Of a stretch of DNA of 41,084 nt, positions 1-8,063 are shown piece after piece (the first letter of the stretch is position 1; each line of letters starts with the position of its first letter). Under the pieces are notes generated by a model that worked only from the letters and a program-made list of their open reading frames with translations, did no database searches and was not told the DNA's origin. Location of the stretch: contig NZ_CAMLJQ010000038.1 in assembly GCF_946480305.1 (NCBI RefSeq), positions 1 to 41,084 on the forward strand, written 5' to 3'. The position numbers were made by a program, and so were the translations under genes. The DNA comes from an uncultured Caldimonas sp. Its GTDB lineage: Bacteria; Pseudomonadota; Gammaproteobacteria; Burkholderiales; Burkholderiaceae.

Positions 1-8
1 CTGATGCG

Positions 9-201
9 TTGGTGCCCAAAAGGCCGTGAGCAAGGCGCAAAACGAAGCCGGGTTGGGCGTTGCGAAGTGTCCGTGCGCGATAGCTGTGCAGCGCAGCAAC
101 GCCATTTGCCGCGCTTCGCCTGGTTCGCTGCGCAGACCGGACGGCTGCGCGCGGCACCCGGCGAGGCTTTGCAACGCCGCGCACGGCCTTTTGGGCACCA
201 A
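9..201. repeat. Large nested imperfect palindrome
   Basis: A perfect 20-bp inverted repeat has arms at 9-28 and 182-201 (arm TTGGTGCCCAAAAGGCCGTG and its reverse complement). Nested inside is an 11-of-12 match pair at 56-67 and 167-178, and a shorter GCGCAGC/GCTGCGC pair near 94-100 and 127-133. The segment could fold into a long cruciform or hairpin. Short reading frames cross it in several frames, but none resembles a protein I know. It may be a non-autonomous mobile element or an intergenic repeat family. I cannot assign it to a named family. Confidence 0.7.
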
Positions 202-210
202 CCCGAAGGG

Positions 211-309
211 AGCGTGCCTGCCAGGGCGCAGCGCGTCGTTGGGCTCCTCGCCCAGGCGGCCAGCCTGGGCAGCGTCGCCTGCCTCGCTCTGCGCTCTGGC
301 AGGCACGCT
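211..309. repeat. Second imperfect palindrome with central hairpin
   Basis: Arms at 211-233 and 287-309 match as reverse complements at 21 of 23 positions. Between them is a perfect 8-bp hairpin, GCCCAGGC at 250-257 and GCCTGGGC at 263-270, with a 5-nt loop. It sits directly after the larger palindrome and looks like part of the same repeat block. Confidence 0.65.
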
Positions 310-336
310 CGCACAACCCTCTGTAGTGTTAACAGG

Positions 337-375
337 CCCTAGCAACTAGGGGGTGCCCGCTGCTCGTTGTTAGGG
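337..375. repeat. Short inverted repeat upstream of vgrG
   Basis: CCCTAGCAAC at 337-346 and GTTGTTAGGG at 366-375 are inverted repeats with one mismatch. A smaller CCCTAG-CAA-CTAGGG dyad overlaps the left arm (337-351). The function is unknown. It marks the right edge of the repeat block. From 376 to 481 I see only GC-rich spacer and the vgrG ribosome-binding site. Confidence 0.5.
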
Positions 376-481
376 ATGGAGCGCCCGCACCCCCTTCAGC
401 ACAATCCGGCGCACGCCACTGGTGGTGGGCGCCCGGCCGGCGCGCCCGCAGCCGGACCAGGCCCAAGATGGAGAGAGAGCT

Positions 482-2749
482 ATGGCACGCGTGATGGAGA
501 TCAGTACGCCGCTGGGTCCCGACGTACTCCTGTTCCGCTCGATGAGCGCGATGGAGGAACTGGGGCGGCTGTTCGAGTACCGCATCGAGGTGCTCTCCGA
601 ACGCAACGACGTCGACCCTGACGAGCTGCTCGGCAAGAACGTCACCGTCAAGCTGGAGCTGGCCGATGGCAGCCAGCGCCCGTTCGACGGCTGCGTGACC
701 CGTTTCGCCAGCGCCGGCGTGGTCGGCCGCTACCACCGCTACCTGATCACTGCGCGCCCGTGGCTGTGGCTGCTCACGCGCGCCAGCGACTGCCGCATCT
801 TCCAGCAGAAGAGCGTGCCGGAGATCATCAAGGAGATCTTCGACAAGTACGCCGTGGCGGCGTTCGAGAACCGGCTCACCGGCACCTACAACCCGCAGGA
901 CTACTGCGTGCAGTACCGCGAGACGGACTTCAACTTCGTCAGCCGGTTGATGGAGCAGGAGGGCATCTACTACTTCTTCGAGCACCAGGACGGCAAGCAC
1001 ACGCTGGTGCTGGCGGACGGCCCGAGCGCGCATGCCGCCTACGACGGCTACGAAAGCATTCCGTTCATTCCGCACGACCGCGGCGGCCGGCTGGAGCAGG
1101 AGTACGTGTCGGAATGGTCGTTCTCGCGCGAGATCCAGCCTGGCGCCTACGTGCTCGACGACTTCGACTTCACGAAGCCGAGCACCGAGCTGCGCGTGAC
1201 GACGAAGCAGCAGCGCGAGCACGCCGAGTCGGCGCACGAGCTGTACGACTACCCGGGCAAGTATGAGCAGTCCGGCGACGGCGAACACTACGTGCGCACC
1301 CGACTCGAAGAACAGCAGGCACGGCACGAGCTGGTGCAGGGCGCCGGCAATGCGCGCGGTATCGCCGCTGGCAGCCTGTTCAAGCTGACGGGGCAGACGC
1401 GTGAAGACCAGAACCGCGAGTACCTGATCGTCTCCACGCGCATCGACTTCGAGTACACCGAGTACGAAGCGATGGAATCGAGCGGCTCGGCCTTCCGCTG
1501 CAGCTTCGAGGCACTGCCCAGCCGCGAGGTCTTCCGTACCGAACGGCTCACGCGCAAGCCCTTCGTGCAGGGGCCGCAAACTGCGATCGTCGTCGGCCCT
1601 GGCGGCGACGAGATCTACACCGACAAGTACGGCCGCGTGAAGGTGCAGTTCCACTGGGACCGCCTGGGCGGCCAGGACGAGAACAGCTCCTGCTGGGTGC
1701 GCGTGTCGCAGCCGTGGGCCGGCAAGAACTTCGGCATGATCGCGATCCCGCGCATCGGCCAGGAGGTGGTGGTCGACTTCCTCGAAGGCGATCCGGACCG
1801 GCCCATGATCACCGGCCGTGTCTACAACGCCGAGCAGATGCCGCCATGGGACCTGCCCGCGAACATGACGCGCACCGGCATCGTCACGCGCAGCTCCAAG
1901 GGCGGCTCCGCCAGCAACGCCAACGAACTGCGCTTCGAGGACAAGAAGGGCGAGGAAGAGGTCTTCCTGCATGCCGAGCGCAACCTGCGCACGACGGTCG
2001 AGGTGGACGAGCTGCGCGACGTCGGCAACGACCGCACCACGGACATCCACGGCATCGACCGGCTCACCGTGGACAAGAGCCGCTACGAGCATGTGAAGGG
2101 CGACTTCCGTGATCTGCTGGTCGACAACCTCAGCCTGCGCCGCATCGGTGCCGGCGAGATCGAGGAGATCACCGACGGCCTGCAGACGACCATCAAGACC
2201 GGCGGGCACCAGCACACGGTGAGCGCCGGCGGCCAGACGATCAACATCACCGACGGCATCGACGAAACCGTGACCGGCGCCGTGAGCCAGACCATCACCG
2301 GCGGCGGCTACACCCAAAGCGTGACCGGCGGCTCGGCCACGCACACCGTCGCTGGCGGCAGCTGGGACGTGACTGCCAGCAACGGCCTGAACATGACCAC
2401 GCCGCAGGCGATGAACATCACCGCGACGATGGGCATGAACATCACTGCGCCCGCAGGCGTCAACCTGCTGGGCGGCACCAAGCTCACCGGTTATGCGATG
2501 GAAGAGTCGTGGTTCAGCACGTTCAAGTACGGCGTGACCGCGATCTCGACGGAATCCAAGGGCGTCAACCTCGAAACCAAGGGCGTGGACATCGGCGCGG
2601 TGAGCTTCAAGGGCGAGAGCATCGCCTTCAAGAACTCCGAGGCGGCGCTCAACAAGGTGGCCAATGTGCTGCAGATCGCCAACCCGGTGACGCTGATCTC
2701 GCAAGGCGCGATCGCGCTGCACAAGAAGGCGATGACCATCATCGGTTGA
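482..2749 (+). CDS. vgrG: Type VI secretion spike protein VgrG
   Basis: This 755-residue trimeric spike protein would cap the Hcp tube and carry effectors across the target envelope. The N-terminal half has the gp27-like VgrG fold (ELGRLFEYRIEVLSE near residue 25). The OB-fold gp5-like segment follows around residues 380-460, with the family motifs GRVKVQFHWDR, CWVRVSQPWAG and RIGQEVVVDFLEGDPDRP. The C-terminal third is a low-complexity beta-needle of T, G and V-rich short repeats (ITDG, VTGG, ITGGG). No extra toxin domain is visible after it. ATG 482 follows the purine-rich stretch GGAGAGAGAGC. An in-frame start at 422 lacks a comparable site. It is first in a tight run of accessory genes. 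Confidence 0.95.
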   Translation: MARVMEISTPLGPDVLLFRSMSAMEELGRLFEYRIEVLSERNDVDPDELLGKNVTVKLELADGSQRPFDGCVTRFASAGVVGRYHRYLITARPWLWLLTRASDCRIFQQKSVPEIIKEIFDKYAVAAFENRLTGTYNPQDYCVQYRETDFNFVSRLMEQEGIYYFFEHQDGKHTLVLADGPSAHAAYDGYESIPFIPHDRGGRLEQEYVSEWSFSREIQPGAYVLDDFDFTKPSTELRVTTKQQREHAESAHELYDYPGKYEQSGDGEHYVRTRLEEQQARHELVQGAGNARGIAAGSLFKLTGQTREDQNREYLIVSTRIDFEYTEYEAMESSGSAFRCSFEALPSREVFRTERLTRKPFVQGPQTAIVVGPGGDEIYTDKYGRVKVQFHWDRLGGQDENSSCWVRVSQPWAGKNFGMIAIPRIGQEVVVDFLEGDPDRPMITGRVYNAEQMPPWDLPANMTRTGIVTRSSKGGSASNANELRFEDKKGEEEVFLHAERNLRTTVEVDELRDVGNDRTTDIHGIDRLTVDKSRYEHVKGDFRDLLVDNLSLRRIGAGEIEEITDGLQTTIKTGGHQHTVSAGGQTINITDGIDETVTGAVSQTITGGGYTQSVTGGSATHTVAGGSWDVTASNGLNMTTPQAMNITATMGMNITAPAGVNLLGGTKLTGYAMEESWFSTFKYGVTAISTESKGVNLETKGVDIGAVSFKGESIAFKNSEAALNKVANVLQIANPVTLISQGAIALHKKAMTIIG

Positions 2750-2767
2750 GAACCTGGGCACGCACGC

Positions 2768-3127
2768 ATGACATCCCAATCCTGGTGGTGGGCCGTCGTG
2801 GCCCTGGTCGTGGTGCTCGGCGTCGCGTTCTATACGGCGCACGTGAGCTACCGCGACGAACAGCTGCGTCGCAACGGCGTGGCGGCCACGGCGCGCGTCG
2901 TGGCGGTGAAGCAGACGGGCACGTGGAGTGGCAACAACCCGGAGGTGGAGCTGTCGCTCGAAATCTCGCGCGCAGGCGAAGCCGTCTACACGCACACACT
3001 GCGCACGGTGGTGCCGGTGGTCAGCGCGCCGTCGGTGCAGCCCGGCACCGTGATCCACCTCAAGATCGATGCGAAGGATCGTGACCGCATCGTGATCGAC
3101 GAGCCCTGGGCGGCCGCAGGGTCCTGA
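2768..3127 (+). CDS. Small membrane-anchored DUF3592-like protein
   Basis: This 119-residue protein begins 18 bp after vgrG and ends 4 bp before the DUF2169 gene. Residues 7-25 form one hydrophobic segment (WWWAVVALVVVLGVAFYTA). A small soluble beta-rich domain follows, with V-A-R-V-V-A-V-K and G-T-V-I-H-L-K-I patterns like those of DUF3592 proteins. That assignment is by eye and tentative. The position inside a vgrG operon suggests a role tied to the spike, possibly an envelope accessory or an immunity-like protein. Nothing in the sequence proves either. The membrane segment makes secretion as cargo unlikely. Confidence 0.7.
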   Translation: MTSQSWWWAVVALVVVLGVAFYTAHVSYRDEQLRRNGVAATARVVAVKQTGTWSGNNPEVELSLEISRAGEAVYTHTLRTVVPVVSAPSVQPGTVIHLKIDAKDRDRIVIDEPWAAAGS

Positions 3128-3131
3128 AGCG

Positions 3132-5810
3132 ATGCGGGTCATCAAACCTCAGCACCTGTCGGTCCTGCACCGTTGCTTCGAGCGGCAGCATCGGGCCTAC
3201 CTGGGCGTCGCCGTGATCGGCTACGTGCCGCTGCAGATGGAGCCGGCACTGTTGCCCGAGCAGGAGCTGTGGCAGGAGGTGGCGCCGCTGCTCGACCCGC
3301 AGGTGCCGCTCGACATGGCGCTGCCCAAGAGTGGCGGCGAGTTCGTGCTGGTGGGCGAGGCCTGTGCCCCGCAGGGCCAGCGCGTGCCGGGCCTGAAGGT
3401 GGAGGCACGGGTCGGCCGGCTGCACAAGGCCCTGCATGTGTTCGGTCAGCGCTACTGGGTCTCGGGCCGTGCCACGGAGCCGGTGCCGTTCGAGTCGGTG
3501 CCGCTCGGCTGGGCGCAAGCGTACGGCGGCCCCGCCGTGCCCGAAAACCCGCTCGGCAAGGGCACCGTGCTGGAAGACACCGCGCACGGACGTCTGCAGC
3601 CGCTGCCGCAGGTCGAATACCCGCATGCACCGAGCCTCGCGCCGGGCAAGGCGGTGCTGCCTGCCAGCTTTGCACCCATCCCCGGGCAATGGCCGCAGCG
3701 CAAGCGGTTCGACGGTACTTATGACGATGCCTGGCTGAAGACCCAATATCCCGGCCCGCCGCAAGATTTCGATTGGCGCTACCACGGTATCGCGAGCGAA
3801 GACCAATGGCAGCCGGAGCCGTTCCAGGGCGACGAGCGGATCGAGCTGACGCATTTGCACCCCGAACGCCCGCGCATTGAAAGCCGCTTGCCGGGCATCA
3901 AGCCGGTGATTGCCGTGCGCACCCGCATGCAGGGGCCGGGCCAGGCGCGCTTCGTCGAAGGGCGGTTGACGACCTTGTGGTTGTTCCCTGGACTGCAGCG
4001 CCTGGTGATGATCTGGCACGCGCTGCTGGAGGTCGACAACGAGTTCGCCGACGAGGTGGAACTGCTGATGGCAGCTGCCGAATGGAGCGACCGACCCCGT
4101 CCACGCGAGGCCTATGTGCAAGCCATCGATGCGCGCCTCGACGAGAACACCGGCGCGCTGAAGCTGCTCGACGACCACGAACTGCTGCCCGAGGGAATGG
4201 CGACTCCGAACGAGGCCATCCAGCGGCACAAGCGACTGCTGGGGCCCAGCGGCGCGGCGCTCGAACAGCTGGGGGCGCGCCTGCAGGCGGCGCGTCAGGA
4301 GATCGACGCGCAACTGGCCAAGACCGCTCCCGCCCAGGCGCTGCAGCAAGGTGGCGGAAAGGCCGCCGATGTGCGCAAGGCATTCGGTATCCCTGAGTTG
4401 CCGGCACAGCTGCCGCAAGACCCGAAAGCGTTGATGGACGCGATGCAGGGCATCGAGAAGCAGCTGCTGCCCAAGGTGCACTGGAAGGCGGCAATCGAAG
4501 CGCGTGGCCAGGCGGCGATGCAGGCGGCGCAGCAACGGATGGCGGCGCAAGGCGGCTCTCTGGCGAGCCTCGAGGCCATGCTCAAGCCCAAGCCTTCGCT
4601 GGCCAGTTTTTCGCCGACGCAGGCGGTGGCACAGCTTGAGCAGATGCTCGCGAAGACGGCGCCCAACGCGCCGCCCATCGATCCGCGCCTGAAGGCACTC
4701 GCGGCACAGGCCGAGAAGTCACAAGGCCAGATGCTGCGCGCGTCTGCCCACATGCAGCCGGCGCCCGCGGCGCTGGAGGGCGAGACCGCCCAGCGCTGGC
4801 GCGAGGGGGCGGCGCGAGCGCAGGCGCTGGGGCGCAGCTTCACCGGCATGAAGCTGAAGGGCGCCGACTTCTCCGGGCTCGACCTCACGCGCGCGGACTT
4901 CTCCGGTGCCGAGCTCGAAGGCGTCAACTTCAAGGGTGCCACCCTGACCGGCGCCAATTTCAGCCAGGCCAGTCTGGCGCACGCGGTGCTGGAAGAAGCC
5001 AAGCTCGATGGCGCCAATTTCGCGCAGGCCAACCTCGGCCGCGCGCGGCTCAACAAGGCCTCGTGCGTGGGCTGCAACTTCGAAGGTGCCACGCTGCAGC
5101 ACACGGTGCTCGACGAAGCGGTGCTGTTCGGCAGCAAGCTCGTGGGCGTGACGCTGCTGGAGGTGCGCGCCTCCCGTTCGCACTGGGTGCAGGTGGATCT
5201 GACGCAGGCGGTGATCCTCAAGTCGGTGTTCATCGACGCCGTGTTTTCACAGGCTGCGCTGGTGCGCGCCTCGTTCATCGAAGTGCAGCTGCGCGGCTGC
5301 GACTTCACCGGGGCGCAGCTTGACTCGGCCGACTTCGTGACCTGTCCGGCGGACGGCAGCCGCTTCGATGGTTGCCGCGCCCACAACGCGCGCTTCGTGC
5401 ACGGCACCTCGTTGCGGCGCACCTCGTTCAAGGATGCGCAGGTCGACCAGGCTTGCCTGCGCGGCATGCCGCTGGAGGCCGCCAACTTCATGAACGCGCA
5501 GATGGCCGGCAGCGACCTCAGCGAAGCGCAGTGCCCGGGTGCCAACTTCTATCGCGCCAACCTCAAGGGGGCGTTGTTGATGAAGGGCAATTTCCAGAAG
5601 GCGGTGCTGCGTGGAGCAAACCTGATGCAGGCCGTGATGCAGCACGCGCAACTGCAGGGCGCGGACCTGCAGGGCGCCAACCTTTTTGCCGCCGACCTGA
5701 TGCGCATCGATGTCGACCCGCAGACGCGTTTCGATGCGGCCTTCATGGCGAAGGCCCGCACGCATCCGCAACGCAAGGCAGGCCGCGGTTCCACTGGAGG
5801 TACAGCATGA
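3132..5810 (+). CDS. DUF2169 and pentapeptide-repeat fusion, T6SS adaptor candidate
   Basis: This 892-residue protein has three parts. Residues 1 to about 320 match the DUF2169 family, which is encoded beside vgrG and PAAR-like genes; known members act as adaptors that load effectors onto the spike. Residues about 330-560 are Ala/Gln/Lys-rich and probably helical (several A-x-Q-x-A stretches). Residues about 570-860 are pentapeptide repeats (for example GADFSGLDLTRADFSGAEL), which fold as a right-handed quadrilateral beta-helix. Its stop overlaps the next start (ATGA at 5807-5810), implying translational coupling to a second pentapeptide protein. Family membership is well supported. The adaptor role here is inferred from family and context. 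Confidence 0.88.
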   Translation: MRVIKPQHLSVLHRCFERQHRAYLGVAVIGYVPLQMEPALLPEQELWQEVAPLLDPQVPLDMALPKSGGEFVLVGEACAPQGQRVPGLKVEARVGRLHKALHVFGQRYWVSGRATEPVPFESVPLGWAQAYGGPAVPENPLGKGTVLEDTAHGRLQPLPQVEYPHAPSLAPGKAVLPASFAPIPGQWPQRKRFDGTYDDAWLKTQYPGPPQDFDWRYHGIASEDQWQPEPFQGDERIELTHLHPERPRIESRLPGIKPVIAVRTRMQGPGQARFVEGRLTTLWLFPGLQRLVMIWHALLEVDNEFADEVELLMAAAEWSDRPRPREAYVQAIDARLDENTGALKLLDDHELLPEGMATPNEAIQRHKRLLGPSGAALEQLGARLQAARQEIDAQLAKTAPAQALQQGGGKAADVRKAFGIPELPAQLPQDPKALMDAMQGIEKQLLPKVHWKAAIEARGQAAMQAAQQRMAAQGGSLASLEAMLKPKPSLASFSPTQAVAQLEQMLAKTAPNAPPIDPRLKALAAQAEKSQGQMLRASAHMQPAPAALEGETAQRWREGAARAQALGRSFTGMKLKGADFSGLDLTRADFSGAELEGVNFKGATLTGANFSQASLAHAVLEEAKLDGANFAQANLGRARLNKASCVGCNFEGATLQHTVLDEAVLFGSKLVGVTLLEVRASRSHWVQVDLTQAVILKSVFIDAVFSQAALVRASFIEVQLRGCDFTGAQLDSADFVTCPADGSRFDGCRAHNARFVHGTSLRRTSFKDAQVDQACLRGMPLEAANFMNAQMAGSDLSEAQCPGANFYRANLKGALLMKGNFQKAVLRGANLMQAVMQHAQLQGADLQGANLFAADLMRIDVDPQTRFDAAFMAKARTHPQRKAGRGSTGGTA

Positions 5811-6856
5811 ACCTGCAGGAAGTGCAAGCCAAGGTGCGGGCCGGTGAGCCTTTGCATGAGGTCCAGTGGCCTGGCGCCAGCTTTGCCGGGGGTGCGTTGC
5901 GCAAGGCGGTGTTCCACCGAGCTGACCTGAGCCACTGCGACTTCACCGGTGCGATGCTGGAAGAGTGCTCGTTCGTCGAGTGCCGGCTCGATCAGGCCCG
6001 CTTCAATGACGCGGCACTGCGGCTTGCCACCTTCCATCGATGCGCGATGGCCGGTGCCTCGCTCACGAGAGCGAAGGCCGTGAGCACCACGTTCAACGAG
6101 TGCAAGCTCAAGTCGGCCGATCTGGCGCAATGCGACCTCGAATTCGCCACGCTGGCCAAGTGCCTGCTGACGGGCGCTTCCCTGCGCGACGCACGGCTCG
6201 TGCAAGCCAACTTCATGGAGTGCGATTTCGGCGTGGTCGAGTTGTCTGGCGCCGAATGGTTCAAGACCGTGTTCTACAAGGCGGATCTGCGACAGGTGCG
6301 GTTCGGTGTGCCGCGCGGCGAGCAATGCGTGTTCACCGAATGCAACCTGGCCGGGCAGCAATTCGCGCAGGCCCGGTGGCTGCGCACGCAGTTCATGGAC
6401 GCGGACCTGCGCTGCGTCGACCTGACCGGGGCCACGCTCACGGGCAGCAACTTCAGGGGCGCGCAATTGCAGCAGGCGCGGCTGGCGGGCATCAAGGGCG
6501 TCCACACGCTGTGGATGGGCGCCAGCCTCGATGGCGCGCGCCTTGATGCGGCCGAACTGGCCCAGTCGGTCTGGATGGGCGCGAAGGCGCGCGGTGCCAG
6601 CTTTCGCCAAGCCAAGCTGCCGGAGGCGGTGCTGCAGCAGGCCGAGTTGACGGAATGCGATTTCGAGGGCGCGGCACTCGTGTATGCCGACCTGTCGAAC
6701 GGCAACCTGCAGGGAAGTCGCTTTGATGGGGCCGACGTGTTCCGCGCGAGCCTGCGCGGCACCCGGTTGCAGCAGGCGCGCATGCCTCAACGCGCTCAGG
6801 CGGCGCCGGACGACGCCGACCACGTTGCGGCCGAGCAATGGCAGCCGCAGGTATGA
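5807..6856 (+). CDS. Cysteine-rich pentapeptide-repeat protein
   Basis: This 349-residue protein consists almost entirely of pentapeptide repeats of the A(D/N)Lxx type, predicted to form one long beta-helix. I count twelve cysteines. Many are in the recurrent pattern E-C-x-[F/L] (ECSF, ECRL, ECKL, ECNL, ECDF twice), which would stack them on one face of the helix. The start ATG overlaps the stop of the preceding fusion gene, so the two proteins are probably made together and may interact. There is no signal peptide or membrane segment. A T6SS spike accessory, cargo or DNA-mimic role are all possible. Context favours the first. Confidence 0.85.
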   Translation: MNLQEVQAKVRAGEPLHEVQWPGASFAGGALRKAVFHRADLSHCDFTGAMLEECSFVECRLDQARFNDAALRLATFHRCAMAGASLTRAKAVSTTFNECKLKSADLAQCDLEFATLAKCLLTGASLRDARLVQANFMECDFGVVELSGAEWFKTVFYKADLRQVRFGVPRGEQCVFTECNLAGQQFAQARWLRTQFMDADLRCVDLTGATLTGSNFRGAQLQQARLAGIKGVHTLWMGASLDGARLDAAELAQSVWMGAKARGASFRQAKLPEAVLQQAELTECDFEGAALVYADLSNGNLQGSRFDGADVFRASLRGTRLQQARMPQRAQAAPDDADHVAAEQWQPQV

Positions 6857-6867
6857 GGGGTGACGAG

Positions 6868-7518
6868 ATGAAGCAGGAGAACGACATGCTGAAGTCAACG
6901 GACAGCCACGCGATGGGCGCGTCACAGGAGCCCGAGTCGGTCGTGACGCAGGCGGTCGTCCAGGCCATGGGCGAGGTCGAGCGCAACCGCGACGGGCACG
7001 TGGTCGTCTCGACGGGTCAGGGCCTGCTGCAGGCCCGGCTGGCGGTGTCGTGCCTCGTGCAGCCGGAATGCGGCGACACGGTGCTGGTGGCACTGCGTGG
7101 GCGGCAGGCCTATGTGCTGGCGGTGCTGGAGCGAACGGGCGATGCGCCCGTGGCGATGCAACTGCCGCGCAGCGCCAGCCTTGCCGTGCAGGGCGACCTG
7201 CGACTGCAGGCCACGGGCACCGTCTCGTTGCAAGGCGAGACGGTGGAGGCCGTGGCGCAACGCATCAGCCTGGTCGGCAAGGCCGTGCACTGGCTGGCGG
7301 ACACGCTGGAAAGCACCGCGAACCGTATCAAGCAGGTGGCCGATTTGTGGACGGTGCAGGCGAAGTCGCATCACCGGCACGTCGAAGACATGGAGATGGT
7401 GCGCGCCGGGCATATCGACATGCGGGCCGAGCAGGTGATGCACCTGAACGCCGAGCACGCCGTCGTGAAATCCCGCGAACTGGTCAAGATCGACGGCAAG
7501 CAGATCCAGGTGGGGTGA
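6868..7518 (+). CDS. DUF3540 domain protein, T6SS accessory
   Basis: This protein of about 216 residues fits the DUF3540 family, which is found next to DUF2169 and DUF4150 genes in T6SS islands. A conserved-looking core runs GLLQARLAVSCLVQPECGDTV and then RGRQAYVLAVLER. A beta-rich segment (LQATGTVSLQGE) and a helical or charged tail (HRHVEDMEMVRAGHIDMRAEQV) follow. ATG 6868 has GAGGGG seven bases upstream. An alternative ATG at 6853 would overlap the previous stop (ATGA), and one at 6886 also has a good site, so the N-terminus is uncertain by a few residues. The biochemical function is not established. Confidence 0.82.
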   Translation: MKQENDMLKSTDSHAMGASQEPESVVTQAVVQAMGEVERNRDGHVVVSTGQGLLQARLAVSCLVQPECGDTVLVALRGRQAYVLAVLERTGDAPVAMQLPRSASLAVQGDLRLQATGTVSLQGETVEAVAQRISLVGKAVHWLADTLESTANRIKQVADLWTVQAKSHHRHVEDMEMVRAGHIDMRAEQVMHLNAEHAVVKSRELVKIDGKQIQVG

Positions 7519-7523
7519 CGAGC

Positions 7524-7919
7524 ATGTTCGCGAACACACAGATGGGCGGCATGGACTTCGCGTTCCCCGATGTCTGCCTGACGCCGACACCGGCCGGACC
7601 GGTGCCCATTCCTTATCCCAACATCGCTGCCGGGCCGATGGGCGTGCCGCCCGCCGTGAACGTGCTGTTCAGCTGCGCACCGGCGCACAACATGGGCACC
7701 GTGGTGCCGCTGACCAACGGCGACAACGCCGGTGTGGCGACCGGCGTGGCCTCCGGCATGGTGATGGGTCCTGGCCGGCATCTCACCGCCGCCTTCACGG
7801 TGCTGGTGGGCGGCATGCCGGCCACGCGCATGACCAGCATGTCCTTGCAGAACAGCACCAACGCGCCGGGCATGCGCATCGCTCCCAGCCAGGTGCAGGT
7901 GCTGTTGCTGGCGCCATGA
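7524..7919 (+). CDS. DUF4150 PAAR-like spike tip protein
   Basis: This 131-residue protein has the DUF4150 signature: an N-terminal DFAFPDVCLTPTPAGPVPIPYPN segment and glycine-rich turns (GGMPATRMTS, GVASGMVMGPGRH). DUF4150 proteins are PAAR-like and are thought to sharpen the VgrG spike and carry effectors. At this length it is a bare tip with no C-terminal toxin domain, so any effector must be encoded elsewhere or bound non-covalently. GGGGTGACGAGC precedes the ATG, and the gene starts 6 bp after the DUF3540 gene. It is the last gene of the vgrG run. A 144-bp gap follows. Confidence 0.9.
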   Translation: MFANTQMGGMDFAFPDVCLTPTPAGPVPIPYPNIAAGPMGVPPAVNVLFSCAPAHNMGTVVPLTNGDNAGVATGVASGMVMGPGRHLTAAFTVLVGGMPATRMTSMSLQNSTNAPGMRIAPSQVQVLLLAP

Positions 7920-7980
7920 CGGGCCCGGTTCGACCATGAATGCGACGGCGCGGGGCCGACCTCAAGTTAGGGGGGCTGCC

Positions 7981-8009
7981 TTGCGCCTGGGGAAGGGCTT
8001 CGCTAGCCT
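7981..8009 (+). promoter_or_regulatory. Possible promoter for the FHA gene
   Basis: TTGCGC (7981-7986) and TAGCCT (8004-8009) are separated by 17 bp, 55 bp before the FHA start codon. Both hexamers are weak matches to sigma-70 consensus. The 144-bp gap after the PAAR-like gene makes a separate promoter reasonable. Confidence 0.3.
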
Positions 8010-8063
8010 CGGTTCCGACCTGTATGCCGGCGCTTTGCCGCCCCAGAACACCATTCTTTCAAG

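Noticed and set aside
1..349. Short ORFs of 107-112 codons at the left edge
   Set aside because: They lie inside the palindromic block, have skewed Ala/Arg/Pro composition and lack a ribosome-binding site.
337..375. Integron attC-like site
   Set aside because: The right arm ends in GTTAGGG and the left resembles an attC core, but the arms are only 19 bp apart, much shorter than any known attC, the left core has a mismatch and no integrase or cassette is visible.
329..3145. A 938-codon open frame on the minus strand opposite vgrG
   Set aside because: It is antisense to a clear VgrG, rich in His/Arg/Val/Leu typical of high-GC shadow frames, and has no family resemblance. Similar long antisense frames opposite the pentapeptide genes, the sensor kinase, rpoS/rlmD and carB were rejected for the same reason.
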